Shown one piece after another: positions 39,084 to 51,480 of a stretch of DNA of 64,000 nt. Location of the stretch: NCBI GenBank assembly GCA_963971575.1, contig OZ020622.1:34564301-34628300 (forward strand), in the 5' to 3' direction. The stretch comes from Liopterus haemorrhoidalis (Eukaryota > Arthropoda > Insecta > Coleoptera > Dytiscidae). The position numbers and the translations under genes were made by a program. Below the pieces are notes generated by a model. That model saw nothing but the letters and a program-made list of their open reading frames with translations. It ran no database searches and was not told the DNA's origin. Numbering within the stretch: the first letter of the stretch is position 1; every line of letters begins with the position of its first letter.

Positions 39084-40042
39084 GGGGATACGCATAAAAT
39101 TTGTATTTCCTTAAAACTACATTATTTTGATATGTTAATGTTAGTTATGTCACCTAACAAAACAAAAATCACATTTTAATTAACATTATAGCCAAATTTT
39201 TTAATTAAAATATTGTAAATTTGAAATATTCCGAGCACGGGGCGAAGGTTGCCGAGTAGAAACGACTGAGTATGACGTCAAACGATAGGGTTTTCACATC
39301 ACAGATACAGACAGCTACAACATAATCTTCACACGTGTGTGTATTGTATTGTTCGAGAGTTTTGTATTTGTTTTTAAACAATTTTTCACGTATTTACTAT
39401 TAAAATGGCAGATAAAGATTTTGTTAGGGCTCAGAGTGATAATTTACCCAACATTGATGCATTTATGCACACAACATAAAGTTTACTTTTTTCTGAAATA
39501 TCGGTTTTATTTCGCCTCATAGTTTTCAGCCACAAATTTCGCCTTTTCTGTTGTTTTTCGCCATTAGGTAATGATATAAATAGTTTTTTTGGATTTCTAG
39601 TTGAACTAATTGTGCACATCGGTACTGAACAATATTTTCGATAATGTTTCGAAGTACTGGGGCCTGGATATTCCATATTTTAATATAAAATTTAATTCGG
39701 TAAACATGTATAAATTGTTTTTATAGAATTAAACTTTATTTTAATTAAAATCACTCTCCTTTACATAACCTATAAAAGTTACACAAACAAATAATTCACA
39801 ACAGACTATGTTCGCTGCATAAACAACCGTTCGCTGGATTGGCTAGTAGTCTCATGCGTCAGTTAGAAAGGATTATGACGTCACACGTCGTTTTCGCGCG
39901 CTACATACATTTTTGATTTTTTAAAGCCTTCAAATTAAAAAAAAAAAATTAAAAACTGTTTTTTATGTTTATATACAACAAGAGGAATATAATAAAAAAA
40001 TTAAAAAAAATCATGCCTATCCCCTATTGTTTGAAGTAAACG
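39084..40042 (-). mobile_element. THAP-domain element (P-like or related), internally deleted
   Basis: Inverted ends CAATAGGGGATACGCAT and ATGCCTATCCCCTATTG. The minus-strand frame 39676-39431 has KYCSVPMCTISS, FISLPNGEKQQKRRNLWLK and a later Cys, which follows the THAP zinc-finger order (C-x4-C, the W, then Cys), though the final His is lost. On the + strand, 39404-39478 could start another protein (MADKDFVRAQSDNLPNIDAF). No catalytic domain. TSD not clear, so the superfamily is uncertain. Confidence 0.6.
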
Positions 40043-40049
40043 GTTATTC

Positions 40050-40660
40050 AATTTCATTAAATATTTAGACTGATTGAGATATGAAGAAAAGCGATGGTGG
40101 GTACATCCCATATATACATAGAAACAGAAGGCAACAGGGAGATTATTTTAACTTGTTGCAAAAAATGAGACACAAAAAACACAGACAGTTACTTCAATTA
40201 AAAGAAAAGAATTTAATACACAATATTTTTTACTTGACATTACAATTAGAATGAAGATTCTGTTGGCCCCTGCTTGGGGATGTATTATTAGTATACCCAC
40301 TGCATGACCTTTCTGCAGACCAGATATTTGAAACCGAATCCATAATAATAAACTTTATGACTGCCGACAACATTGTAAAAGTAATTTTTTTTAGGAAATT
40401 AATATAAGTGTCTCGCTAAATATCTCCATTCCGAAAAAATATATCTGTTTCTATGGTTTCGACGGTGCGGCCAGCGCTAGAGTTGAAATTTCTGAACTTG
40501 CGACACCGTGCCTACGACACCATGGTACGGGTTTTTTAAAAATAGAGCGATTCTATTGGTTGAATTTCTTGTTCCACGCTTCCAACACCAGAATGAAAAT
40601 GATACATTAGTGAATTTAGACCGGCGGCCTAACCTTCATTTGTTTTGATTTGTGAAAAGT
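40050..40660. other. Unassigned sequence
   Basis: Nothing recognised. 40440-40560 is locally GC-rich, without a convincing frame. Confidence 0.4.
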
Positions 40661-40668
40661 AGTCAGAC

Positions 40669-40907
40669 CAGGGGTGCACACAAGGGGGGGGTCCAAGGGG
40701 TCTGGACCCTCCTCCGTACTGTGAATACATTTTTTTTGCTCTTCACTTAAAACTTAGAAGTGAGGACTTTTTTTTTGCTCTGAACTTAAAATTTAGAAGG
40801 GAGGACCTTTTTTTTGCTTTTCACTTGAAATTGATATTTTGCCCTGTGTTTATAAAAATTATGTATAATTGGACCCCCCCCAAGCCAAAAATCTGTGTGC
40901 CCCCCTG
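40669..40907. mobile_element. hAT MITE with shared minisatellite
   Basis: Ends CAGGGGTGCACACAAGG and TGTGTGCCCCCCTG. TSD agtcagac/actcagac (7 of 8). 40735-40835 holds three units of GCTCTTCACTTAAAACTTAG... GAGGACTTTTTTT, the unit found in other MITEs here. Confidence 0.75.
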
Positions 40908-41089
40908 ACTCAGACGTGAAACTGGATAGTTTTAATATAACGCACTGTTTATATTAAAACTATCGTGCTTAACTATGAAATTATAATATCTTTGAAATTA
41001 TTTTGCAATGGTCAAATATTAATGCGGACACTGTTATTTTGGACGTTTGCCATTGCTGATAGTACTAGGCTAGAATAGTACAATATAAT

Positions 41090-43097
41090 CAGTGGCGTGC
41101 CGTGACTTTTTACAATGGGCAGCAGATATTTTTTTTTACTCTTTCCTTATTTTAATTAACTTTCTTTTTATTTTGTAATTTTTACAACTATTTAAATACT
41201 ACTTCAATACGCCTGTTTTTCTTACAAAAATTTTCCGGCACTCTATCATAAAAATCTGCAATTCGCAGTAACTGTAATAGTTCTTTTTCTATTGAAAATA
41301 ATGATATGATTTGATTACCTGTCTTGCTCTGTTGAATTTCTGGCATACGTCTTCACCCGTTTTAAAGTAGAAAATGTTCTTTCTGCTGAAGCTGCGCTGT
41401 GAGGTATAAAAGGTACAAACAAGGCCAGCAAAACATTTTATTAATTTTTTCACAACCACATAGCCATACATTTTTGTCCTAATAAAAGTTTTGAAAATGT
41501 TTTGTGTTGGTTTTATTTTTAACTTTAATTTAATTTTTTAATTGCGACATATGTGGTGTTGGTCGTGGATATTTTTTTATTTCGGCCTTTTCTTCTAAAG
41601 AAAAACGAGGAAACGGCTTCTGCAGTAAGAGTTCAATAATACAACCCTTCCCACTGCAGGACAAATTGGACTAATCCGGTGACAATATTTCAGTGTAACA
41701 ATTTTGATTTAAATGCACAGAAAAAAATTAAAAGAAAAAACAACAGTACATATTTAAAAACCAATGAAACTGGATTAGCAACTAGAACAGTCCTAACAAC
41801 AATTTAAACTAAATAAATATACTCTAACTCAACAAGAAATCAATTAATACAAAATACAATGAGCTTATTGCTTTCTAAAGTATGCGATACTCCATAAATC
41901 AAGCTAGAACACTACTCGAATGAGTGCGACTGGACGTCAGAAGCAGAGAAATTTCTGCTTGCATAGTATGTTAAATAGACCATATTAGTAACTACGTCAC
42001 AAAATGGGATTCAGTGCTGCCGTCTCGCGGTTGGATTCCTTTTATTTGAATTTAGCATGTTGTTTTTTTGTTAAATTGTATTTTGGAAATATAAATTAAG
42101 TTTTCAAAGTAAGAGAGTGCTTCACATCAAAACTACAAGTCAATATTTGTTTAATAAAATTCTTATTTAATACATTATAATTTAATATGTCATTATTTTT
42201 GCAGAACAATATTATTTTGCAGGTTAATTTTGAAAAATTTACGTTAATAATCGTTATTATGGCAAGTAACATAGCAATAAGTGTGTGTGCCATATCTAAA
42301 TGGTTTAAAGGAATAATATGTTGTTTTTAATTTTCCATTATTGTTTTTCATTTTCATCTGTCAAAAAACGAAAAAATTTGCAATTAATAATGTAAATGTA
42401 ATTGTTACAATTCGGAGCAAAACAATGCACCAATATGCATTCTAAAACAAAACATTAATGATTACTTAGTGTTAATTAAATAAATACTAAAGATATTCCG
42501 ATTTTCATATTATTTAAAAACGTAACCTATAAATATATCTTCGAATCCTTATTTATATATTTATAAAATCATTATTCTATAATATAAAGTGTCTGGACTG
42601 TATATATTAGTATATATTTATCAAAAATACATATTTTTTGCTCCAAAATTGAAAATATTTATAAAATTAAGGTAACAAAAGTAATGTCCCATGTATTTTA
42701 AACTTCAAAAGGACTCAGCTCTCAGATAGCAGCACATGTATGTGACGACACACTAATATGGTCTATTCCGTGCTACAGATACGGACTCGTCACAGACGTG
42801 ACGTCATACAACTAACCAATCATATTCCTTATATCGCACTGTTAGGTAGACAGAAAATATTCTGCTTGCTTGTAAGACTTGTGGCCTAGTGAAATCTTTT
42901 TAAGCGATGTGAATAAAATAGATTTGTACTAGCCATAATATAATAAACTAAATAATGTCATGATAATAACTACATGTATTTATTAAAATTGTTGTAAATC
43001 AGTTTTAATGTTATATATTTTAATGATATTTACTTTTATCACATTAAAATGATTGGGCAGCTGAGCTTACCCTGCTGCCGTGGACCGCACGCCACTG
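41090..43097 (-). mobile_element. hAT element with transposase C-terminal relic
   Basis: Ends CAGTGGCGTGCCGTGAC and CCGCACGCCACTG, with an inner match GGGCAGCAG/CTGCTGCC. Exact 8-bp TSD aatataat at 41082-41089 and 43098-43105. On the minus strand near 41430-41330 a frame reads FIPHSAASAERTFSTLKRVK, the hAT C-terminal dimerisation motif. The rest is noncoding, with a nested MITE at 41974. Confidence 0.85.
41974..42772. repeat. Nested MITE, AATAGACCATATTAGT ends
   Basis: AATAGACCATATTAGT on the left and ACTAATATGGTCTATT on the right are perfect inverted repeats, with ACGTCACA/TGTGACG just inside. TSD not resolved. A+T-rich, noncoding. Confidence 0.55.
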
Positions 43098-43236
43098 AAT
43101 ATAATCAGTATTAGTATCAAAAAGATATAATACATGACTATATAAAATATATTCGGACATTTCGGAAACTGCTCAACAATCTGTTTTCGTCTTCAGCGAT
43201 CACGAGAAGTGATGAAATTATATTATTAATAAAAAA

Positions 43237-44378
43237 TTGATGTGAAGTGTGAATTTTCACACATTGCAGGGTTTCGCAGGTGTATAATAAGTGAAGGCGG
43301 CATGCTGAGTGTGTAGGACAAATTTTGCTTTGTAGTAACCACGGCAAAATGAACGATCTTTTTAAAATAATTTATCGTCTGTTAATCTCAGAGCTTTAAA
43401 AACAAATTTTATGTTAAAATATTTTTTTGTTAATTTTAATTCGAATACCTAATATCATTATTTAGGTTTCTAAATAAGTGCAGTATTTTTTTTATATAAC
43501 AAGGTTCATTATGATTTTGAAAATTGGGCCTATGGCTTTCATTGGTTGTCTTAAATCATACGCTCCGCCCCTCTGGCTTCGTATAAATGACACAGAATGA
43601 AAATATAATTCCAATTGGTTATTAAATTTACGCTCTTGAAAATTAAATTCAAAATGTGCTAAAATATAACTAGAATTTTAACAAATTAATTTAAACATAA
43701 TACATATGAAAAAAAAAACAAAAAATAAAATTGACTCCACAAGCCAGGAACGAACCTGTGTAGTGAATAACGATCCTGTGTGGTTGTCGAGCAACTGAGC
43801 CACTAGACCACCAAACGCTTATCAAATTAGTGTGTTATAAGAGTATAACATGTATGCATCGTCAACCAAAAAACACAAAAAATGCGTTATTTTCCGAAAA
43901 CATAATCTGATCAAAAATTCCTGTTGTACTATTCCGGTTCACACCATTATACATTACTAAGAATTTTTTCACATTTTTAGTTTAAACCATCTGGGCTACA
44001 GGGTGTGGGACAAAAAATTTTTTGCACAATTTTGGCAAAAATCGCTTCAAAATAATTTATTTTGCAAAAATTAAATTTTGATCGTTAATCCACGTACTAA
44101 GGGCTTTCATTTGATACCCTACTCAGAATTTTAAAAAAATATTTTTTTTTTCGATGAGCACTTATTTGTTTATATTTTTAGGGGGATATGTTTTTTAGAT
44201 GTTTTAGTATTTTTCCTATGTGCGGGTCAAAAAGTTGTACAAGCATGCCAATTTTCAACTCTCTAGGTTTAGCCGTTTGGCTACAATTTTTACCGAACAG
44301 ACAGACAGACAGACAGACATACAGACGACAAAATGACGGTATAAGGGTTTTTTGGTCATACCTACAAAACCCTAAAAA
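43237..44378 (-). mobile_element. Helentron-like family A, copy A4 (inverted)
   Basis: Reverse copy with hairpin GTGTGAATTTTCACAC, inverted-start copy GCAGGGTTTCGCAGGT, a CAGA microsatellite (44297-44325), and end ACAAAACCCTAAAAAT. Its middle carries a tRNA-like module (43732-43818). The 43275-43400 stretch (GAAGGCGGCATGCTGAGTGT) is shared only with A6. Confidence 0.7.
43732..43818 (-). other. tRNA-like module in family A copy A4
   Basis: The minus strand reads TGGTCTAGTGGCTCAGTTGC (good A box, like tRNA D-arm sequences), then about 40 bp later CAGGTTCGTTCCTGG (B box with a T stem). Length about 85 bp. Not a confident functional tRNA; no clean acceptor stem was seen. Confidence 0.5.
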
Positions 44379-44379
44379 T

Positions 44380-45130
44380 ATGATTCCTCATTGGCAAAAA
44401 TTGAATATTTCACAATTGAACAAAAATAGAAATAGAACATTAATAGAAAGTTCAGTAAAAAACAATGGTTATAATTTAGAATGGGGCACCCAAAGCTACT
44501 TCTTTTTAACGACCGATGATTGATCGGCCTGTAGCTCGGAACTTAATAAAAAAAAAAATATTGTCAAATATATGAAATTATTTAAATATTATTTTAAATG
44601 AATTTAAATACAAATTAAACTAAATACAACTCTGTTAATTTACAAATTTAAGTAATTTATAAATTATCAGATTGTCACGAATACAGGTCATCCACATCTT
44701 AAGAATAACTTACTCTGCACTAAATTGACCCCGAACACGTAACATATGTCATGAAATTCTTCCATGGATTGTTTTTATATAATTCATATATACCATAAAG
44801 AGCTAAAAGATTTTAAGAGACGATAAGTCCTTAAAAGAGGTACTAATTAGTAATCAGTACTCTTGTGACTATTTTTTTTTTTTTTTTTTTTAATTTTGTT
44901 TGGTTTTGACTGCTGAGGTCATTAACCAGGATTGTGACTATTACAAATTGTGCATTGACCAATAATGGGCCTACAAGGCCGTGGTTATGTAAGTACAGTT
45001 TAAAATTATATTTTTGTATTTGCTCCAGATGTGTCTCACAACTTTAATGGAAATTATTCCATTTAAGTAAAACTCTTACGATCCGGAATTAATTAGTTAA
45101 GGCTGCGTAAACCCCCAGAGGTTACCAGTT
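44380..45130. other. Unassigned sequence with poly-T
   Basis: A run of about 25 T at 44871-44892 and otherwise A+T-rich DNA. No gene or TIR recognised. Confidence 0.4.
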
Positions 45131-45832
45131 TCTTATACAAAACTAACAATCTGAAATAAAATCAGTATCAATCTATACATCAAATTTTGCACCGAATTTT
45201 TATCTATCTAATAAGATATTTTTAATTGTAGAAACATTTATTGTAAAAATATCGCTCAATAACTTAAAAATAGACATCAGCGATATTGTTCTATAATTTT
45301 TTAAATCTATTTGCGGGTTTCGAATAATTTTTATATTTACATATATTTGTGTAGAAATGTTCAAATAATACGTCAACATTTTTTTCGACTTGATTACTTA
45401 TAGTTTAGAACTTTCGTCGAAAAATATTATACTTGATTATAATGGAATGCCACTTGGTACACGTATTCTTCACAAATATTAAATCATTTTTACTCGTAAC
45501 GCCTATTTTGAGAACCGCGGCAGATTCAAGATGGCGGCAAAAATAGATTACCAAGTACAATAACTATAAGTAGTTTTCACAATAGAGCGAAATAGCTTAA
45601 AACATATATGTAGAAGGAAGCTTTAGCTACAATTTGCCGCATTGTACGCAAATATGCGTCGATTGGTTTACAAGATGGCGTCTATAACGCAATTTGCTTA
45701 ATTACAATTACATAACAGTTTTTTCTACAATTAAAAACATCCTATTAGATAGATAAAAATTCGCTGCAAATTTTGATATATAGGTTGTTATTAATTTTAT
45801 TTCCGATTATTAGTTTTGTATAAAAACTAAGT
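45131..45832. mobile_element. MITE with ~100-bp inverted ends
   Basis: The left arm (TTATACAAAACTAACAATCT ... TTTTTATCTATCTAATAAGA ... TTTTTAATTGTAGAAA) is matched in reverse at the right end (45726-45832). Arms are about 85-90% alike by eye. Noncoding. TSD not clear, so superfamily unassigned. Confidence 0.7.
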
Positions 45833-46150
45833 TATTATTGTATGTCCAATGATAGGGACTAACTTAAAAATTATTATTATGCTGTGAATTATTCATTATA
45901 AATTGTCGGTATACAGAGTGCTAAATTCAGTCTCGATACTTTAACTTCATCGTTGTACGACAACGATTTATCGATTTGTGTATTGTATTAAGGTGTTATT
46001 TAATTTGTACACCCTTAACCTGGCGTGGCCAGTATTGTTAGTAATTAGAATTTGTATTCTTTTATTCCTAGTAATAAATTAGTATATAGAATTTATATTC
46101 TTTTATTCATACAACTCCCCAAAACCAACCTAGGCGCGACAATATATAAT

Positions 46151-46515
46151 AAACCAGTGGCGAAGGAATACCTCCGCTAGACTTGCCCACCCATAAAAAA
46201 AAATAATAATAATAAAAAAAATACATATATTTTTTTTTAATTTAAAAAAAGATTTAGGTCAAAATACATCAAATTATGTCCTATACAATTTTTTGCCCAA
46301 GGCTTGGTTGACTAGTTACGAATTTTTTAAAATTTTAATGTTTAATAACTTCCGTTTCCGGTTTCGGATTTTAATAAAAAACAATAGGGTTCTTCCCAGT
46401 TATTAGGAGAATTTTTTAGTACCAGAACGAACTCTTTAAGTTAAACCGTTTTTGAGTTATCATGTATACACACACAATACTTGCCCCTTATATATTAAGG
46501 TCGGGCAAGTAAAAA
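46151..46515 (-). mobile_element. Helentron-like family C, copy 4 (inverted)
   Basis: From AAACCAGTGGCGAAGGAATA to TTAAGGTCGGGCAAGTAAAAA. The microsatellite region is deleted (only TACACACACAA remains). A T/A run lies at each border, no TSD. Confidence 0.6.
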
Positions 46516-46591
46516 TTATTCACTTTCAAGTCGTACTTGGAAGTATAATTTGAAAGCGAAATATTTTTAATCATTTTTAATGTTATTATGG

Positions 46592-46990
46592 TCAACTAAG
46601 GTCATCAAATTTTTTTACCAACTTACACATCGCGTTTTTTGAGAAAAATCGTATTTCCTCTACCTTGATATACCTATTGTGAATGAATTCTACATATGGT
46701 ATATTCAAATCAATATTCCTAAGGAGATACGGTGAATCAATTAGGTTTTTAATAATTTTAGTTAGAAAAATTACATCATTGTTCATGCGTCTGCTATGTA
46801 AGGTAATCATTTTGAAATAATAATATCTTGATAAGTATGAAACATGTGATATTGGGAAGCGATAACTCAAATAATTTAGAAATACATTTTGAATTGATTC
46901 TAAGCGACGATCATATACATTATATCTGGGATTCCATATAACGGGACAATAATTTAAATGACATAAGACAAAGGCGTTATAAAGTGTTAT
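46592..46990 (-). mobile_element. LINE 3' fragment, copy 1
   Basis: The minus-strand frame reads LYNAFVLCHLNYCPVIWNPR, RRLESIQNVFLNYLSYRF and NIDLNIPYVEFIHN, the C-terminal region of a Jockey/CR1-like ORF2. The match to copy 2 (47880-48195) stops at GTTAT 46990, where a MITE begins. Confidence 0.72.
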
Positions 46991-47241
46991 TGTCAACTGA
47001 CAATAACTGAAGCGCCTCTAGTGAGATTTTGAGAAACTGACGGTTGTAGGATAGTCGAGTTTGTGACAAGCATGAGAATATGTTCTTAGAAGTGGAAATA
47101 CAGTTCAAGACCATCTTAGAGTGTGTTCCCGTGTGTTTCAATAAATATCACATGAAGATACCATTGAACCTGTCAAAAATATCCTACCAAAGTCAGCCAT
47201 GATGTGAATGCAGTAGCGCCTCTATCGGTAGTGTCAGATGC
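46991..47241. repeat. ~250-bp TA-type MITE, copy 1
   Basis: Near-identical in reverse to 49169-49421. Ends TTGTCAACTGACAATAAC and TTGGCATCTGACACTACC are imperfect inverted repeats. Here it is wedged between the LINE and the mariner relic. Confidence 0.65.
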
Positions 47242-47731
47242 CAAAGCGATTCGGTCTTGCAGTTGATATGGATGGTGAGCCTGAGTTCACCCATGATTTT
47301 TTGCGTTTGGGATTTTCAAAATAAATCCATTTTTCATCGCCAGTAATGATACGATGCAAAAAAGACTTTCTTTTGTATCGTGCAAGCAAAATTTCACAAG
47401 TGTTTTTGCGTTTTTCAGCTTGTTGACTAACGCCTAACTGCTCTGCTAGTTGTTTTTGTGATTGACTATCGTCTTCCTGTAGCAATGTTTCCAATTTTGT
47501 ATCTTCATATTTTTTTGGAGGTTTTCCATGTTCTTTGTCTGTAAGATCAAAGTCACCACTTTTGAAACGCCGAAACCATCGTTCACACGTATCTTGCGAT
47601 GGAGCATATTCACCATAAGCTTCTCGAAGCAGTCGGTATGATTCAGCAGCAGTTTTTTTCAAATGAAAACAAAACAGTAGTACTATCCACGAATGCTCTT
47701 TATTTGGCACAAAATTTGACATTTTTAACAC
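47234..47731 (-). pseudogene. mariner transposase relic (mellifera/capitata-like)
   Basis: The minus strand begins NFVPNKEHSWIVLLFCFHLK, continues AAESYRLLREAYGEYA, CERWFRRFKSGDFDLTDKE and QLAEQLGVSQQ (helix-turn-helix region), then jumps to RKSFLHRIITGDEKWIYFEN, which has the first catalytic Asp. About 30 residues between are deleted in frame. The frame ends at STARPNRFG, where the MITE starts, so the second and third catalytic Asp are missing. Confidence 0.82.
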
Positions 47732-47849
47732 AGTAAAACAAAACTATATGATCACTTTTCAAATTATAACCTATACGCATTTGACACTTCATGATAACTT
47801 AACAAAACGCCATATGTGTTGAAACTTTGAACTATACACTCTGTTTGCA

Positions 47850-48860
47850 CGGTAAGTTTGAAAAAAATCCGCATTTCATACTTGTAGACCTGGTATTGTA
47901 AATGAATTCTACATATGGTATATTCAAATCAATATTCATAAGGAGATACGGTGAATCAATTAAGTTTTTAATAATTTTAGTATAATCATTGTTTATACGT
48001 CTGCTATGTAAGGTAATCATTTTGAAATAATAATATCTTGATAAGTATGAAACATGTGATACTGGGAAGCGATAACTCAAATAATTTAGAAATTTATTTT
48101 GAATTGATTCTAAGCGACGATCCTATACATTATATCTGGGATTCCATATAAACGAACAATAATTTAAATGACGTAAGACAAAGGCGTTATAAAGTGTTAT
48201 ACATGTATGGGGATTTTTAAATATTTTACATGTTCTAAATATAAATCCTAGATTCTGGTACGCTTTCTTACACACATGATCAATATGAACATTGAATAGC
48301 AATTTTTGATCAAAATACATTCCCAAGTCTTTTATAACAGATACATCCTTTAGCAAGTTGGTACCGATGTTATAGTGATTCTGGATTAAGTTAATATTTT
48401 TAAAAAACGTTATTTGATAACATTTTTCATAGTTGAGATGAAGTTTATTATTAACGCAGTAAGTATGTAAGTTAGAAAGTTCCTGTTGCATAATGACACA
48501 ATCCGTTAATGAAGATATTGTTCTAAATATTTTTAAATCGTCGGCTTATAAGAGAAAATCTGAATGATGAAAACATTCGTTTATATCATTAATAATAACA
48601 ATAAAAAATAATGGTCCAAGGTGCGACCCTTGCGGAACACCGGACGTGGTATAAAAATATTTAGGAATAAATCCGTATTCTTTATGAAAGAGCACATCCA
48701 TTTCAACAGGTCTCCGTGTACACCGACTTGTGCCAACTTTGAATGAAGAATATTATGATTTAGCTTATCAAAAGCTTTGCTGAAATCGGTGTACACGGAG
48801 TCCACCTGAAGACGAGAGTCCATTGCCTGAAAAATGTCAATTACTATCATGAATGAAAGG
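47850..48860 (-). mobile_element. LINE 3' half, copy 2
   Basis: Minus-strand frames: 48850-48581 VYTDFSKAFDKLNHNILHSK (RT motif); 48491-48123 NNKLHLNYEKCYQITF and DLGMYFDQKLLFNVHIDHVC; 48080-47832 similar to copy 1. Several frameshifts and stops; the FADD box is not intact. The right end is cut by the pogo element. Confidence 0.75.
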
Positions 48861-49168
48861 CATTAAGGTCAAGGAGGGTAATAAGGCCCGGGCGGAAATA
48901 AGGCCCACTTTTGAATTTGGCGCCTTAGCAGTGAAATTCAGAATTCACATGTTCACAGTATATTAGTATGTGCTATTGCTATATATTAACAGGTGGCAGT
49001 ACTTTGTTTTTTTTTTTTAATGTATAGAGATATACACATGTAAACAACAACAGCGCGGTGTTTGCTTCTCTACTGTAAGTGAATTTAACTGTAAGTATGT
49101 TTTTTACTTATATGCCATTATTTAAATATCATGCATGTTTATTGCAATAACTTGCTAGTACATAATTG

Positions 49169-49421
49169 GCATCTGACACTACCGATAGAGGCGCTACTGC
49201 ATTCACATCATGGCTGACTTTGGTAGGATATTTTTGACAGGTTCAATGGTATCTTCATGTGATATTTATTGAAACACACGGGAACACACTCTAAAATGGT
49301 CTTTAACTGTCTTTCCACTTCTAAGAACATATTCCCATGCTTGTCACAAACTCGACTATCCTACAACCTTCAGTTTCTCAAAATCTCACTAGAGGCGCTT
49401 CAGTTATTGTCAGTTGACAAT
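49169..49421. repeat. ~250-bp TA-type MITE, copy 2
   Basis: Reverse of 46991-47241. TAGTACAT occurs on both sides (49156-49163 and 49421-49428), so an 8-bp TSD is also possible; TA at each border fits a mariner MITE. Confidence 0.6.
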
Positions 49422-49430
49422 AGTACATTC

Positions 49431-49802
49431 GGCTAGACCAGGGATTAGATTGCTACAACGTTACAAAATTTCTTTGTAGATGGCAGCACATAACAATTTT
49501 ACTAAATAATTCAAGGATTATCAGTGGCTGTAAAACAATGGTGCGAGCTACCCATCTTCTAGTTTAATGACAAAACACTATCTTAGGTTAAATTAGGTTA
49601 GTAAGGGTTTGGTTAGAAAAAGCCGAGCGAAGCGAGCTACCCATCTTCTAGTTTAATGACAAAACACTATATGTTTCAAGAAACTCGCGCTAATATAATA
49701 ATTCCGCCTGTTTAGAACCATCGTATGTAAAACAAAACATGTGCGATGTAAGGCGGTGTGACGTATGCACAGTTGTGTAGCAATCTATTCCCGGGTTATA
49801 CC
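49431..49802. mobile_element. hAT-like MITE
   Basis: Ends GGCTAGACCAGGGATTAG and ATTCCCGGGTTATACC pair over ~27 bp, including AGATTGCTACA/TGTAGCAATCT. Exact 8-bp TSD gtacattc at 49423-49430 and 49803-49810. AGCTACCCATCTTCTAGTTT with AATGACAAAACACTAT is duplicated inside (49546 and 49636). Confidence 0.8.
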
Positions 49803-50446
49803 GTACATTCTATATTATTTTATTTTTCATAACCTAAAAATTAGTCAATAAAACTATGGTGTAAACATTTAACCGCCAAGCTGATAATAAGGCCCACAGT
49901 GTAAAATCGTTGGACCGACATGCGTTGCTGCATAAATTGCCGTCTTTGGGTCCACGAAGACTGTGTTGGACTGACGAAGGAGGACAAAGATGAATTTATT
50001 TGTCCAAATTGCATGAATTAAATAATTGTTTTGCCATAATTTTTCAAAATAATTTAAAAATAAAACAATCAGACCAATATTCCGGTGTTTTATACGCTTT
50101 TTTATACCCTAATTTATATTTGCTATATGGGCCTTAATTAACGACTTTTCTATAAATAAGGCCCGATGCAGACATTTTTTTAATTGCATAACTTAGTGAT
50201 TCGTTTATCAAATACATATGTAATAAATTATTATATTATAAAAATATGTTCAAATTATTAAATTTAAATGTTAAAAATAAATTTATAACAAAATTGTTAT
50301 TGTATAAATTTTAAAAAAATAAAAAGTGTTAGGTGGGCCTTATTACCCTCCTTGACCTTATACTTTTTATAATATTTTATGTTGTAGTAACGTTATTACA
50401 CAGTAACTTTTTACAGAATTGATCTGATAGACTGTATTGGGTATAT

Positions 50447-50742
50447 AAGCTGTTCACTTTTGTAAGAACAAACTAGATCTGGTTATTTTGGTTACTTTTA
50501 TAGTGTATTACTGACTTTAAATGTCAATTAAAAATATTCCTTACACTGTAAAACCGACTTTAGGTTTCTAGGTTATGGTCATTATAATTAAGATATCATT
50601 TTTCAATATGACATATGTCAAATGGATCGACATTTTAAAAAAGTGACATTTTTTAATACCAACATGACATACAATTTCAAAGATGGAAACTATTCAAAAC
50701 AAAATTTCCTCTTAGTTTGTTCTTACAAAAGTGAAAAGCTTA
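50447..50742. mobile_element. TA-type MITE
   Basis: Ends AGCTGTTCACTTTTGTAAGA and TCTTACAAAAGTGAAAAGCT with TATA outside. A half copy lies at 7815. Confidence 0.7.
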
Positions 50743-50744
50743 TA

Positions 50745-51480
50745 CCAGGTTCTTTTCTCAAAGCCTATTTGGCATAGGAGAGTGGTAAAAAAGGATAGTG
50801 CCATTAAGAGTATCGTTATATAAAGAATTATGTCCAAATTTACCCTTACCACCAAATCCTGTGGTGACACGTTGGGGAACTTGGCTTGAAGCGGCGTTAT
50901 TTTATTATTATTATTTTTATTAATATTAATATAAACGTAAATGAAAATGTTGATTTAAAAGCCGTCAGGCAAAAAATAAATCAATACTATACTACTATAT
51001 GGTGTATCAAGATAGAGGGAAAACGATTTTTCTTGAAAAGGTGACGTGTGATCAAGTAAAATTTATGAAAAAAATTGAATGGTAGGGTTGAAATTTTCCA
51101 TAATAAACCGAAAGTACAGGATATCAAGGACAATTTTGAATTTTTAAGTGGGGTGTACCTACAATGTATATGAGAATGTATGTCATATTGGGTATCTTTG
51201 GATAGAGATTTTGAAAAGAAACAACTTAATCTTACCTCGTAATTTTCCACGGCGAATTGTCTGCGACGTATTGTCCGAGCCGATTGCGACGAATTGTCCG
51301 CTGTGAATTGTCCGGCGACGAATTTTCCGGACACCGTATTTTTATTTACAAGTGTTCAAAGTGCCTTCCATTTTGATTTAAACTTGAAAGTACTTGAAGT
51401 ACCTCCAACGCAAACCATTGTCATAGAAACGCATCAACCAACACATACACTTTATTTGACCTTGATATAGTTTATTTATA
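50745..51480. other. Unassigned sequence
   Basis: 51240-51330 has GAATTGTC(C/T)G(A/C)G-type direct repeats (AATTGTCCGCTGTGAATTGT). No gene recognised. Confidence 0.4.

Larger units (their letters stand above)
48869..50356 (+). mobile_element. pogo-type element with PHD-like finger
   Basis: Ends AGGTCAAGGAGGGTAATAAG and TTATTACCCTCCTTGACCT (about 28 bp with GGCCC) flanked by TA. GGGCCTTATT recurs inside both ends. The + strand near 49918-50022 reads MRCCINCRLWVHEDCVGLTK, then FICPNCMN and a stop, half of a PHD-type zinc finger (C-x2-C, H-x2-C, C-x2-C). Some insect pogo-like transposases carry such a C-terminal finger. The DDE core is missing. Two MITEs (49169, 49431) are nested. Confidence 0.65.
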
